DNA of 64,000 nucleotides from Closterium sp. NIES-65 (Eukaryota > Streptophyta > Zygnematophyceae > Desmidiales > Closteriaceae): NCBI GenBank assembly GCA_948144175.1, contig CANXME010000213.1, positions 4,478,501-4,542,500 of the forward strand, given 5' to 3'. Positions 45,096 to 57,815 of this stretch are shown piece by piece (positions within the stretch are counted from its first letter, which is position 1; every line of letters begins with the position of its first letter). The translations under genes and the position numbers were made by a program. A model generated the notes under the pieces. That model made no database searches. It had not been told where the DNA came from and worked only from the letters and a program-made list of their open reading frames with translations.

Positions 45096-45874
45096 TTAAT
45101 CTTGTGTTCTCTGGCTCGGTTCTGGAATCCAGATTTTGGAAAACCTTCAGAGCTTTCTAACAAATGGAACATCGAAAAAGCACGAAATCGCATGTCACCG
45201 CATTGAAGTGCAGTGCAATCCTTTGAAACTCTCCCTTCGCCTTTACCTATCTGGTCTCGGCTCCGCCCAAGTAACGAACCGGTGAACCATCAGGCAGACC
45301 AGAAATCCTCAACAGCCTCGAAGTTAGAGCAGAAATCCTCATCCCGTTCCCATTCCAAGGCGAGAACGTGAAAGCAGAGGTCAGGTAGGCTCGCGTCGCG
45401 TCGCGTCGCGTCGCGTCCGAAGCCGAAGCGTCGGAAATGTCGATGCTGCTGTCCCATCGCACCGCAGAGCGCATAGCGAGTTCGGTTCGGTCGGGTGGTA
45501 CAACCAGCCATTGCCTGCTGCTTCGCGAGAGCAGCGTCTGCGCGTTACAGGCGAGAGAATTTGCCTCTGCGACCTCGATCGGTACAATCGGAGCCGTTCA
45601 TCCATTCCTCGCAGCGCGGCCAGCGTTTTCAACAAAGGCCTATTTGATCGTCGTCGCGGGACAGTGAAGGGAGAGGGTGATCGGAAGTGTCGCCGTGTGA
45701 CGGAGACAGAGAGAGAGAGCAAGAGAGAGCAGCAGGCAGCAGCAGAGAGCAGCCGCATCCTCGCCCTCCCCCGTGCCTCGCCGCTGTTCCCTTCACGCTG
45801 TTTCGCGCCGTTTACTCCGCGCCGAATCTTTCCGCGCGCCTCCCCGTCGTCTGCTCCCTCCGACGACGCGCGCG
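45096..45874 (+). other. intergenic or promoter region
   Basis: No recognisable coding exon. A short GCGTC tandem (five units near 45396-45418) and GA-rich DNA near 45700-45740 are the only visible features. It may be the promoter of the following plus-strand locus. Confidence 0.35.
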
Positions 45875-46117
45875 ATGGACGACGAAGGCTGCGACGAGGC
45901 GGCGGCGTCGCTGCTGTCGCACGAGAGCGAGCCGGAGTGCGCGCAAGTGGCGGGCATGGCGAGCGACCTCGTCGTCACCATCGGCCAGCGCGCCTTCCTC
46001 GTGCACCAGTACCCGCTGTACGCGTTACTAGCCTTCGACGAGCATCAGTACCCGCTGTACGCGCTACTAGCTCTAATCCGTTTCACGTGCGCCAGTACCC
46101 GCTGTACGCGTTACTAG
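45875..46117 (+). pseudogene. possible BTB/NPH3-like first exon, partial
   Basis: The ATG at 45875 opens MDDEGCDEAAASLL and then MASDLVVTIGQRAFLVHQYPL, which resembles the start of a plant NPH3-type BTB domain (SDI/VxxxVGxxxFxLHKFPL). Directly after, the segment CAGTACCCGCTGTACGCG is repeated three times (46008-46108), ending in a stop. The rest of a BTB domain is not found. Either the exon ends inside the first repeat and I cannot place the next exons, or the gene is broken by the repeats. Family assignment is weak. Confidence 0.3.
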
Positions 46118-46348
46118 CCGTGCTCCGTTCTCAGTACGCGTTTGTCGCCTTGCTAGACGTGCTCATGCGCGCTAGCATATGCAACCAGGCTTCACGGATC
46201 AGACGCTCCAGACTCCCCCTCTGTCCCCTCCTTTCTCCTTCGTTCCCCTCTCTTCCTCTCCCTTCCCGTCCCTTCCCGTCCTTTCCCTTCCCGTCCCTTC
46301 CCTCCTCCTCCTCCCTCTCCCTTTCCTTCCCGCTCTTCCCCCCTCAGC

Positions 46349-46445
46349 TGCTCCCTGTCGATGGTGATAGCGAGCGCGCCAGCAGCAGCGGGCGGCCGCC
46401 CCTGCCGCCTCTCGCCCCACTCCGTGCTGCTCGTGCGCTCCGCAG
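46349..46445 (+). other. possible internal exon of the BTB-like locus
   Basis: A pyrimidine tract ending CCCTCAG is followed by about 97 bp of GC-rich open sequence and a good donor CGCAG|GTAATG. Two frames are open (LLPVDGDSERASSSGRPP or CSLSMVIASAPAAAGGRP), and neither is recognisable. Listed only because both splice signals are present. Confidence 0.25.
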
Positions 46446-46799
46446 GTAATGCGTGGGGAGAGTGGGGGGGTGCGGCAGTGGGGGGTTGGGGCAGTGCGGG
46501 GGAGGGGTTGTGAAGGGATGCGGGGTGGGGTCTAATCAGGGAGCGCAGGAGATGACCTTCCTCCTTGCCTTTCATCTGCCGCTCAACAGTGCTGCATCTT
46601 AGTCCTTGCAAATCATGCTCTCCTTACTCGCCCCCCGCCTTCCTCCCCCCGTCCTTTTCACCCGACCCCCTCTTCTCACCCCCTCCTTCCCCCACTCTTT
46701 TCAACCCCCTCCCCCCCCCCACCCACCCTCTTCTTCTCACCCCACTCTTTTCATTCAATCCCCTCCCCCCCTCCCACCCTCGCCTCCCCTCCCCTGGCA

Positions 46800-47480
46800 G
46801 CATCGCTGGTGGAGATGAACGCGTGTGGGCCCTGCAGCACCTCCTGCAGCACTGCCCGCCCTGCCTGCACGTGCTCTCGTCGTATGTCGCTCATTTGGGG
46901 GGAAAGTGGGGCGGGACGGGATGGGATGGGATGGGATGGGATGGGATGGGATGGGATGGGATGGGATGGGGTGAGGATGGGGTGGGATGGGATGAGGATG
47001 GGATGAGGATGGGATGGGATGGGATGAGGATGGGGTGGGATGGGATGGGGCGGGATGACGTGCTCCCCTTTCCTTGCATCCCCCACCCACTGCCTGCCAC
47101 CCACCGTCTCCCATCGGCCACCATGGTGAACTCCCATCCCATCCATCTTCCTCCCACTCCCCTCTCCGAACCCACCGTTGTGTGCTATTCCGCAGTGGCC
47201 TTCCGTCCCAACCCTCTGTCTCTCACTCTCCCATGTCTCTCTCGTCCCCTTCCTAACTACCCCCTCCAACCCCCCCCCTCCCGTTTCTCCCTTCCCCCCA
47301 TCAGTTGCTGCTGACAAGTGAGGGGATGCAGTTCACCGCATCTGGCCTCCCAGCGCCTGCAGCGCCTCCTGCAGCACTGCCCGCACGTGCTCTCATCGTA
47401 TGTCGCTGACGGGAGGGGGGTGGAGGGGGCGAGAGGGGGGTTATGGGATGGGATGGGATGGGATGGGATGGGATATGAAG
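46800..47480 (+). repeat. duplicated exon end with donor, each followed by GGGAT microsatellite
   Basis: Copy 1 (46836-46895) and copy 2 (47355-47405) share CAGCACCTCCTGCAGCACTG and GTGCTCTC[G/A]TC|GTATGTCGCT, a strong donor-like end; copy 2 lacks 6 bases. Each is followed by a GGGAT tandem (46915-46970, with degenerate units to 47050; and 47445-47475). This is a tandem segmental duplication of about 515 bp. The encoded peptide LLQHCP...HVLSS is in the same frame in both, but I do not recognise it. Confidence 0.65.
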
Positions 47481-48338
47481 TGGTGATGTGCCGTGGCGTG
47501 TTATGCTCCTCTATCCGTTTCAGATGCACCCTTCTGCGTTTACCCCCACCCTGCTGCGATCCCCCCCACCCAGCTGCGTCTCCCACCCCCCCAGCCCCCC
47601 CGTCACATAAACTATCGGAGTTCCCCCGTCGACCTGGGTGGGGTGGGGTCTGCTGCCCGACCTTGATTATTGGGAGAAAAGGGGGAGAACTTGTCCAATG
47701 CACCAAACGCTAACTTCCCGCTCTGCCATCTGCCCCTATCGGAAGTGGCAGTACAGTTTGCATGACTCATACCACAAGGGACGGTTGAGATCTATCTGTC
47801 AGTCAGATTCCCACGAAATCTGACGGCAGAACGTGTTTTGGGCCGGAAACTGGGCATACCGAACCGCCCTGATTGAACGCGGAAGGACACGTGGTACAAA
47901 TAATAGCAGGGTAACCGTGTGAATGTGACGCAAGCTGTTGTCCCTGGCAAGCGATGTAACCTCGTCAATCTTCGCCTGGCTGCTTCCTAGTCCCGTCAGA
48001 GCCTGTGGCAAGACCACCCACAAATTGGCGGCCATGGCGAAAGTGACTGGAGATTTGCAGCTAATTTAGCGACTCGGTATATCCAGGTTCTGATACCTGA
48101 ACCATGTTTGGATTGGACCAGATAACTGGATGCTGAATGCAAGCTTCACACACCCAGGTCAACCACTGGTATCAAGGCAAAACAGCAAAGCCACAGTACC
48201 ACTGGGCTACCCTACCACTCTACATCAGACAGAAGAAATTAAGCAACAGACAACTCAGTCATACGGGTAGCGTAGTAATCTGGAGTCTGAACCCACACAT
48301 ACATGTATATCTGCAGGCCTGCCTGACGCACCACGCCT
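47481..48338. other. intergenic, no gene seen
   Basis: About 860 bp. The left part continues C-rich sequence of the previous locus; the right part is AT-richer and should include the 3' UTR of the RNF10-like gene. I find no supportable exon. Confidence 0.4.
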
Positions 48339-50716
48339 TCAGTAGCGCGGCAGGCCTCCGCTAGAAAGCAAAATAGTAGTGCCCTTCTTCTTGCCCTTCT
48401 TTCCTTTCCCCTTCGACCCACCTGAAGAACCGCTCCCATCATCACCAGGCACCTGAGCCCCCTCTCCTCCACTCCCCACACCCCTCGCCCCCCCTGCAGC
48501 AGCCGCCCCCCCAGAACCCCATGCACCACTACCAGCAGAAGCACCAGCAGCACCTGCCCTGGAGAAGTCTGGACGACTGGCCCACACTGATAGGGCGGCT
48601 GTGGCAGCAGTGGAAACAGGTGAAGGGCCAGGGGCAGAAGGCGGGGTAGTTGCAGCAGAGAGGGAGGGGCCAGATAGTGCCACGGAGCCCAGCCCAGCAG
48701 CATACCCCAGCTCTGTGACCTTTGAGAAGGCCATGGGGGGCGCATGGCTTGCACTCCCAGTCGCCCCTTCACCTTCCGCACTGCCTGCTGCCACATCCCC
48801 ACCACCGGTCTCGGAATCATCCGCAGAAGCACCGGTACTTGTGGAACCTGCTGCAGCAACAGCTTGTGCGAGCGGGACAAAGTCCATGGGTGCTGGTACA
48901 CGCTGGCGCTCAAAGAACCTCCCATCCTCTGCCGCTGCCGCCACTGCCACTGCCTCCCTGTGCTGTGCCTTCACACGGTCCCTCTCCTCCTGGCACACAC
49001 AGAAGCGAGCAACACACACATGATATTAGAGGAGTGTGGTCCGCGAAGGAAAGGAGGGGGAAAACATGGGAGCAACGCCACAGGGTAACACTGAGAGAAA
49101 GAAAGGCGACGCGGTGCTGCCCTGTGCCCTGCAAGCAATGCAAACATGTCACTAGTACAGCTGTTCTGCAGCAAGCAACCTTATGCTCGCCTTCTGCCTC
49201 GCCCACCCTACCCACCTGTCGCATCTGGCGTTGGCGCTGCAGCCTGCGGTGGTTGATCTCGGGCAGGAAGGGCGCAAGGGAGGGTGCGGGCAGCAGCGGG
49301 GCGAGGTCGACCTCGGCCAGCACAAAGGCAGCGGTGAGCGGCAGGTGGTCCAGTACTCGCAGCCTCCGCCGCACCGCCTCTGACTGCCTCATCGGCTCCA
49401 GCTGTACCACTCGTGCTGTCACGCTGTGGGGCACAGGGCGATAGGGGGGTTTGGGGCCACAGGTGCGTTGACACGAGGTGGGATCAATGTCAATGTCACG
49501 AGTCGCAACTTGAGCGTGGTGACGAGTTTGAACTCGGAACCGTGTGACACAGCAGAAGGAGGGTGAGAGGCAGAGCCCGGGAGAGGAGAGAATGGGGTGT
49601 GGGAGGGGTGGGGAGGAGGACAAAGTAACCAGGCTAGCTCGAAGACAAGAGGTGAGAAGGAGCAGGGTGAAGCAGAGAAGGTAAAGGTGAAAGATTGAGG
49701 GGTTGAGGAACGGGGGCATGCCTGAGGGGGAGGCGTTCAACGGAGCCATAGTGTTGCAGCAAGCACTTGAAGTTGAGTGGGTGCAGCACCACACACGGCC
49801 CCTCCTGTGCCTGGTAGAACACGTGCCACCCACACACCTCCTCGCCCTCACCCACATGCTCCCCCGCCTTGCCCTTCCCACCTCGCCCCGCCCCATTCTT
49901 GCCGTCACCCCGCGCGATGTCCCCTTCACGTTTCTCCACTCTCCCGGCCTTGTCAGTCATGGCTGCCTCCCCACCCGCACCGCTGCCTCCTCCCATCCTG
50001 CTCTCGCGTCGTTCCCCACATGACACCCCGCCCTGGCTCTTCTCTGCTGCTACCTCACCATCCCCAGCAGCATCCGCAGCAGATTCAGCAGACGAGACAG
50101 CTCCCTCACTATCCCCAGCAGCATCCCTCTTTCCAGCGCCGTCCTTCCCCACTTGCTCGCCCTCGCCCTCATCATCGGAAAAGGCACTCTCATACACCCA
50201 CCCAGCACGCGCCTCCAGCTCATGCATCGCCCTATCCACCTCCGCCACATCCTCGCCCCCAGCGACCACACTCCCCTCCTCCTCCGCCTCCTCAATACAT
50301 GCCTCCTCTTCCTCCTCTGCATCTCCCGCCCCATCCCCTTCGTCTCCCCCAGCAACCTCTAGCTCACCGGCTTGCTCGCGGCCCTTGTTCGCCTCGCTTT
50401 TCTCGCCACCTGCATCCTCTTCCTGCTCCAACTGCAATGCACCCATGCGCTTGCTCACAGCACTGGCGCTCGTGGTGGGGGGCGAGGGGAACGAGGGGGA
50501 GGAGCGCGCATGAGGGGAGGTGATGCGGTGGGAAGCAGGGGAGGAGGCGGAGAGAGAGGCGGAGGGGGAGGCGGAGGGCGAGAGGGGCGGTGGGGGGAGG
50601 TCGATGGGGAGCTTGAGCAGCGACAGCAGGCCCTTCTGGTGCGACGGGCTGGCTGCCACAAACGCCATCTGCCTGTGCTCCACCCATGCCTGTACTTGCA
50701 AAGAGGAGGGGGGGGG

Positions 50717-50804
<88 letters not shown>

Positions 50805-53800
50805 GCAAGATAGAGGGAGGGGGAGGGAGAAAGGTGGGTGGGCGAGAAAGAAATTCAGCAAGAGACAAAGAAGGTGATGCAAGTACTAACAATTGAAGCA
50901 CTGCAATTTCTTCTCCTACTCTGTTTGCCGCTGCCACACCACCCAATCCCTCCCTTCCCGCACACCCTCCCTCTCACCTGCTGGCGGTCCAGCAGCTGAT
51001 TCACAGCATCCATGACATAGGGCAGCTGCTCCAGCTCCTCCCCACCGCTCTCATTCACCTCCTCCACGCGCTGCAGCAGCGCGCGCACCGCCGCGTGCGT
51101 GACAGCAGCGGCGCCCGAGTCGGAGGTGAGCGTGAGCTTGGAGAAGGCGTGGCAGCGGCCGGTGGATGAGAAGGGCAGCGCTGCCAGGGAGAAGTGCTCC
51201 CGGTGGTGCCGGTGCATCTCGAATGGCACCACGCAGGCCTGGTGGAGGGAGGGGACGGGGGGCGGTCGCAGGATGGGAGGAGGAGATCAATATGGGAGAG
51301 GACGGTGGAGGAGGCAGCGGGGGCGATGGGCGCGGACAGGTGTGGGCAATTTGCGAGAAGAGGGTAGTGAGGGAGGGAGAAAGGGAGGGAGGTAGGGAGG
51401 GAGAAAGCGCGGGAGGGAGGGAGGGAGAAAAGGAGGAAGGGAGGAGGCGAGAGGGGAGGCACCTTGGAGCGCATGAGAGCAACGAATCGCAGCATGTGGC
51501 CGACACGAGGTGCAGGCACGGAGCGGATGGTGACAGTGCGCAGCTCGTGGGACCCAATGCTGGCGAAGCACAGCGGGCACCGCTTGAACCGCTGCACCAC
51601 TGACGACGCCAGCCCTGCACTTGGCAGCACCACCGGCGCTGCTGCTGCAGCAGCAGCTGCTGCCCCTCTCCCACTGCCACCTCGCCCGCCCCCCCTCCCT
51701 GCTTGCCCCACGCTTCCTCTCCCTGAGCCTCTTCCGCCCGAAACCGTCCCTCCCCCTGCTGCCGCCGCTGCATTGCTCGCGAGAGGAGCAGCGCCTAAGA
51801 GCGCGCGCAGGGCCCTCTGCGGGCTGCCCCCTGCAGCAACTGCGCGCGCCACTGCAGCGGCGGCGGCAGCGCTGGCAGTGGTGGCGGGGCGCAGGGGGGG
51901 CGCGTCGGGGTGGCGCGCGTCAGGCGTGGCGAAGTGGCGCAGGATGCAGGGGTGGCAGAACACGTGCCCGCACACCGTGATCTGATGGCCGGGCGCGCAC
52001 GGGCAGGGGAGAGGGGGATTTGGGGGGAGTGGGGACGCAGGCAAAAGGGGTAGGGAAGGAGAGCAGGGGTGGCAAGACAGGAATTTGGAGTGGAGAGTGA
52101 AAGGAGTAGAGACAGGAAGGCGTTGAGTAGGTGACGCATGTGGCATGGGTTTAAATAATGTCAAGGGAGCGGAAGGAGGTGGACGGGAGGGGGATGCATG
52201 GGGGAAGCAACGGGTCGGACGATAAGAGTTACTAACCAACAAGCACCGCTCCCCGCACATACCCCCACCCGCCTGCCCCCATTCCAAACCCCATTCTGAA
52301 AGCAGTCAAACAAGCTTCCAGTTGGCAGCCCAGCGCGCACACGAACGAACCTGAGGGCAGAGCGGAGGGCTGTCCAGGCAAATCGGACACGACAGCGTGC
52401 CACTGGCGCCGCCTGCTATGCTATCCCCTCCTGCTCCCCGCTCCACCCCTCCCCCCTCTCCCCCGTCCTCCCCCCCATCCCCCCCATCCTTGACCTCCGC
52501 GCGCTGTCCCCCGCCCGCGTCCCCGTGCGCATTCCCCCCGTCCGCGCCCTCGCCCGCGTGCCAGTCAGTGGTCTCGGTGATCTCGACGGCCGCCACATCA
52601 GCCCAGTCGGGCATGCGATCCGCGTCCGCGAGGTCGCTGTTGTAGTCGCCACAGTCCGACACCAGGAAGCGACAGTTGGCCTGCCGGGGGGAACGGGAGG
52701 ACGTTGGGGGAAGGAAGAAGGGAGGTGGGCGGGAGAGGGGAGAGAGGAGGAGGCACGAGGGACGACGGAGGGGGTAAACGGGATGGATGTGCTGCGACTA
52801 GAAAGGCAGATACCTGGGCGTGCACCGGTGTGGATGGAAATGAGCAGACGCGCAGGGCAGTCATGCAGAGACGTCAGCATGTTGCTCGGTTGCCAGGACT
52901 CGCTCACGCACGCGCGCACCCACGCGCACCCACTCACCTGCAGAAACAGCTCTCGATTGAATGACCGGTGCGCTCGACTCCGCTGCTGCTGTTGCTGCTG
53001 CTGCCGCCACCGCCCCGACCCCGCTCCGCCTCCGCCCCCCCCGGAACCGCCCAGCGTTGCGCCGACGCCTCGCGCGGTGGTGGGCTGGTACGGCTGGAAG
53101 TTGAGGAGGTGATTTGCCTGTGTCTGCACGCCCCTGCGCCCCCGCCCCCCGCTCTCTGCTGCTCCCGCTGATCCTGCTGCTGTTGCTGCTTCTTCGTCTG
53201 CCCCTGCTGCAACCGCTGCACAGCCGCTCCCTCCTCCGCTACTTCCTCCGCCTCCTCCTCCGCCTCCTCCGCCTCCTCCGCCTCCTCCGCCTCCTCCGCC
53301 CCCTCCGCCTCCTTCGCCTCCTCCGCCAGCTCCGCCAGCAGCAGCAGCAGCAGCAGCACGAGCAGCGGTAAGAGGTCCTCGGCCTTCCTCGCCTGGCGTC
53401 CTCTCCACGACCGTTTCACTCGCGCCCCTTCGGGACCTCCCCGCGCCTCCTCTCCCACCACCTCCTCCCCCCCCTCGGCTTCCGCTGTAAGACCCTCTGC
53501 CGCCTCTCCCCCGCCCGCTCCGCCCCATATCTCCCCCTCTCGCCCCTCCGCCCACGTCTGCGAAGCTGGCGCTCAGCCCGCCCCTGCCCCTCCCCCGACC
53601 GCCCCTTCCGCCCGACCTGACGTGCTCCCAGCCCGCTTCGTGAGGATGTTCCGCGGGCCGTCCTTGCTGCGGATGCTGCTGCCGCTGATCGGGAAGCGCT
53701 GCAGCGGAAAGAACAGGGTCGTGAATACGGAGAATGAAGATGAGGATATGCGGAGCGGGAGGAGGCGAGGATGGACGGAAATGAAGAGGCGGGAAGACAG

Positions 53801-54338
53801 AATCCAAGAAAAAAGCACGTGAAAGAATCCACAAAACAAGTGACGGACCTGCGGGTTGAAAGATTGGCACGAATTCGCTGGCCATTGGATTGAGCGCATT
53901 TGAGATCGCAGACGAGCTGCTGCTACTGCTGCCGTTATCCCCGGTAACATCTGACTCGGCATTGCCGGTGCCTCGCGGCGCGTTCTCTTTCAAGATGCCA
54001 CCACTGTTGCTGCTAACGCGGGCTGCACTATCAGGCGCGATAACGCCGGTTCCCGACGACGATTCGCGCCCTGCGACACCTGGCACCTCTCCCCCTTCCC
54101 TGCCTCCGCTCGCGTTTGCAGATCCACTCCCACGCGTCGCTCTCGGGCCTCCGGATTCGACTGATAGAGGGTCAGAGCCGTGAGATTCGCCCGCACCGCC
54201 ACTGCTAAAAGGAGAAGCAGCAGAGGAAGCGGTGGCTGGAAGCGGAGGGAGGCGGGATCCATGGCTGGTCGCTGCAGTGGGAGCAAGCAAAGGTGGGAGA
54301 CTAGCTGGGGGGGAATCCTGGTTAGGCGATTTATACAT
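48339..54338 (-). CDS. RNF10: RNF10-like RING-finger E3 ubiquitin ligase
   Basis: Exons (minus): 54338-53849, 53698-52938, 52680-52351, 51981-51463, 51238-50978, 50689-49722, 49423-49216, 48989-48339; phases agree and give 1395 aa. Hallmarks in order: NHLLNFQPYQP and RSFNRELFLQANCRFLVSD before the RING; C3HC4 RING starting CPICLDSP...CGHVFCHPC in exons 3-4; exon 5 MHRHHREHFSLAALPFSS; exon 6 HPLNFKCLLQHYGS; exon 7 LPEINHRRLQRQRQMRQ; and a Lys/Gly-rich C-terminus ending GLPRY. This is the RNF10 architecture with low-complexity expansion. The last RING pair CPLC comes 122 residues after the preceding Cys. Intron 6 appears to use a GC donor (CTCAG|GCATGC). An in-frame ATG at 54419 could be the start instead. 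RNF10 proteins act as E3 ligases in translation quality control; the local role is inference. Confidence 0.87.
50719..50799. repeat. GA dinucleotide microsatellite
   Basis: About 40 uninterrupted GA units in intron 5 of the RNF10-like gene. On the sense strand this is a long CT tract close upstream of the exon 6 acceptor. Confidence 0.95.
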
Positions 54339-55492
54339 GAACAGGAGGGGAGCAAGGCAGGAGAGTGCGCGGCTGCAGAGAGCCGGTAGAGAGAGTGCGA
54401 GGAAATTCCTAGATAGCAAGAAACGGGATACCCTAAATCAAGATCTCGCCTTGAAATGAAGGATGGGATACGAGGGAAGAATGCAAACAAATTCTTTCTC
54501 CGACAACTCTGTGACCAACGGAGTTATCTCAGGGCGTGCACTGCGTGAGGGTCAATCTTTGTGTCAACAAAATTGCTGAAAAGTATTCGATGACCGTGCG
54601 CGATAATCTGAAATCAACAGCTCCCAACAGAACAAAACTTGACATGAAGTTGGACGCCAGCACGGATCACCACTTCGCAACAAAGTAGAGACACGCTTAT
54701 GTGAAAGATAACTTTCAATGACTGGTGTAGGTATGTATTTGTGAACCACAAGCGAATCAGCGCAAAGCGCAGGCATGTCAGAGAGGGCCTCCAGTGGCGT
54801 GTGAGATATTGAGCCGATAAATGTAGTCCCTCCGATGAGGCGAAATCTCGCATTTGAACAGCTACGATCTTACCTCAGAGTCAGATCTACCCTTGGGTGG
54901 TTACCCCCAGCAATGTCCAGGTTCTGGTCTGAGTCTTCGCAGAACCACATCGCCACAAAAACCTTGATTTCATCACGTACGTCGCCCAATTCCCCCAGCC
55001 ACAACTCCCAAAGCCACTTTCCTGAGGAAAGGGGGAGCGGAAAATCAGGCGGCGCAAAGGCGCCTGGCGACGGACGATAGAGGTTCCGCGACGCAGATCC
55101 GCGAAATCTCCCACATTGTCGTCGCCCACCGTCGCTCATTTTCACGCACATCCATCTCCTCGAACTTCCTTCCTGTGATCGAACTCCTCACAGACATCAC
55201 TTGTTTTTCATCCAAAACGAATCCCGAGACTCGAATCACGCAAATCACATACCGCCGTTCTTGTCTTACCGCCGTTCTCTCCGCCCTCCTCTCTACATAC
55301 AGACTAAGGCCGCATGTTTTGCACTCTCTGCCGTGTTGCAGGGTGAATCCTTCCTGTGGTGTTCATTTGATTTCAGCGAAAGTTCTGGTATCGGTCACAG
55401 TGGATCGCAAATCTTACAAAAGGAAGCTTGACTCATCGCTTACGTGTCAGTCTTACGAGCCTACTTGTTCGACGACTTCTGTTGTCCTGGCA
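54339..55492. promoter_or_regulatory. divergent promoter region, RNF10-like / MTP
   Basis: About 1.15 kb between two start codons facing apart. No exon is seen; open frames of 60-95 codons lack features. No TATA box is obvious on either side. Confidence 0.4.
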
Positions 55493-57778
55493 ATGGGACC
55501 CACGGACCCCAAGGCCGGTTTGCTGCAGCCGCTACTGACGGGGAGCAACGGAAGATTGGATCATAGCCAGGCGAAGGCGACAGGCACGCACAAATCCAGT
55601 CACGACCGTGAGCACGCGCATGGTGTTTCGGACTGTCGACAAGACGATCGCAGTCACTGCGGCGATCTCAACCACCGCAGCCACGCGCACACGCACGAGC
55701 ACGAACACGCGCACGAGACTGCTCATGCGCATGGGCATGAGAGCGAGGTATATGAAGACACGGTCGTGGCGGTGGATGCAAAGGACGAACCCGCACACGC
55801 CAGTGAGTGCTTCGTGCTGCCAACATGGGATCCAAGAATCTCTTTATTCCAACTTGTTGCGAAATTCGCGACTCGTCGATCTTCTTCCGTTCGAGACCTA
55901 ATTTCGATGAGGCTCGTTGATCCAATTTTCGTCGTTTGAGTTGATTCCTTGCTACAATCCGTCTTTCGCGTCCATGCGCGCGCTGCTGCCGGCCCGTCGC
56001 AGGTTGCAGTGCGCGGTGCGGGTTCGCGGACGGCGTGGCGGTGGGCACGGTGGAGGACAAGGAGCGCATGAAGGTGCGGCAGCGCCTTGTGCTCGCCATC
56101 GCGCTCTCGCTCGCCTTCATGCTCGTCGAAGTTGTCGGAGGTGACTCTTACCCCGCGCTCTCGCCGCGCGCTCTCGCCCCCCGCTCCCTGTTGTACCTCC
56201 GAGCATTCCACTCCTCATGCCTGGCCGTTCTCTCCCCCATCAGCTGCCTTGTCCTCAGGGCACCACCCCTGAATTCTTCCTCTGCAGTTTCTCCATCGCC
56301 TCCCAAAATTATCCTCACTGCTCAACCCTTACCACTTTCTCTCTTAACACGTCCCTCCGTGTCCTCTATCCTGTTCCCTTTCCACCGCCCCGTTCCCCTC
56401 TCCCCGTTCCCCTCTCCCTGCTCCCCTCTCTCCGGTCCCCCTCCCTGTTCGCCCTTCCTCGTTTCCCGTTTCCCGTTCCCCGTTCCCCGTTTCCCGTTCC
56501 CCGTTCCCCGTTCCCCGTTTCCCGTTCCCCGTTCCCCACTCCCCGTGCCCCATGGCGCGCGGGCAGGGATTCTGTCCAACAGTCTCGCCGTGCTCACGGA
56601 TGCGGCGCATCTCCTCTCCGACATCGCCAGTACGTGCTCTCAGCCTCCGCCTGCGCGCCCTCTCCCATTCCGCGGGTCCTCTGCCCTCCCCCGTCCCGCT
56701 CTGCCCGTTCTCACCCGACACCTCCCTCTCATCTCTCTCTCGATCTCTCACAACTCCCCGCGCGCTCGTTCCTTGTCACTGTATTCCATTGTATCGCTCC
56801 CCCCTGCTTGCCTTACCTTGTTGGTCCCTCAGCATAGTTTGCTCTCCCCTATGCCCTACAAATTCCTTCCCCTCCGTTCCCTGTTTTTTTCCTCAAACCC
56901 TTGCACCTCCGCCTGCCCCTCATCTCCTATGCTCATGCCACCCAATGCGCCCTTGCCCATCACCCCCTGACCCTCTCTTCCCCGCTCTCCGCCCCTTCTC
57001 CACCCCTGCAACCCCCAGGCTTCGCGATAAGTCTGTTTGCGCTGTGGATGGCGGGGTGGGAGGCGACGCCGCGGCACACGTTCGGGTACCACCGCATGGA
57101 GATCCTGGGCGCGCTCGTGTCGATGCAGCTCATCTGGATGATCACCGGCATCCTGCTCTATGAGGCCGTCTCCAGGTGCGCGCCCTCGCCGACCCGACCC
57201 ACCCACCTCGCTCCCTCGCTTGCTCCTGGCCGTGGGAAGGGCTGTAATTGGGAGGCAGTGATGTCTGTCTGTGATTATTCTTTGGTGACGGGTTGAGCGA
57301 GTTATGTTTGGCGAGGGATGAGCCTTGCGACTCGCCTCTGGTCGTGTGTGTTTTGGAGTCTCATTAACCTCCACCCCCTTCTCCTCCTCCTCCTCCTCCT
57401 CCTCCTCCTCCTCCTCCTCCTCCTCCTCCTCCTCCTCCTCCTCCTCCTCCACCTCCTCCTCCACCTCCTCCTCCTCCTCCTCCTCCTCCTCCTCCTCCTC
57501 CTCCTCCTCCTCCTCCTCCTCCTCCTCCTCCTCCTCCTCCTCCTCCTCCCATTCCTCCCGCTGCGCCTCTGCCCTGTGTGTGCGAGTGTGCATGCAGGCT
57601 GATATCGCAGACGGAGTCAGTGGACGGGCGCCTCATGTTCATCACGTCGGCTTTCGGCGTGGGTGTGAACGTGCTCATGACTCTCATTCTCGGCCACCAT
57701 CACCACGGCCACGACCATGGGCACGACCATGGGCACGACCATGGGCATGGGCACGCACACGGGCACGCACATGCACAC

Positions 57779-57815
<37 letters not shown>

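Noticed and set aside
49634-50701. Separate gene for the acidic 355-codon frame
   Set aside because: Its start lies in an intron, and the frame carries the RNF10 family segment HPLNFKCLLQHYGS, so it is exon 6 of the RNF10-like gene.
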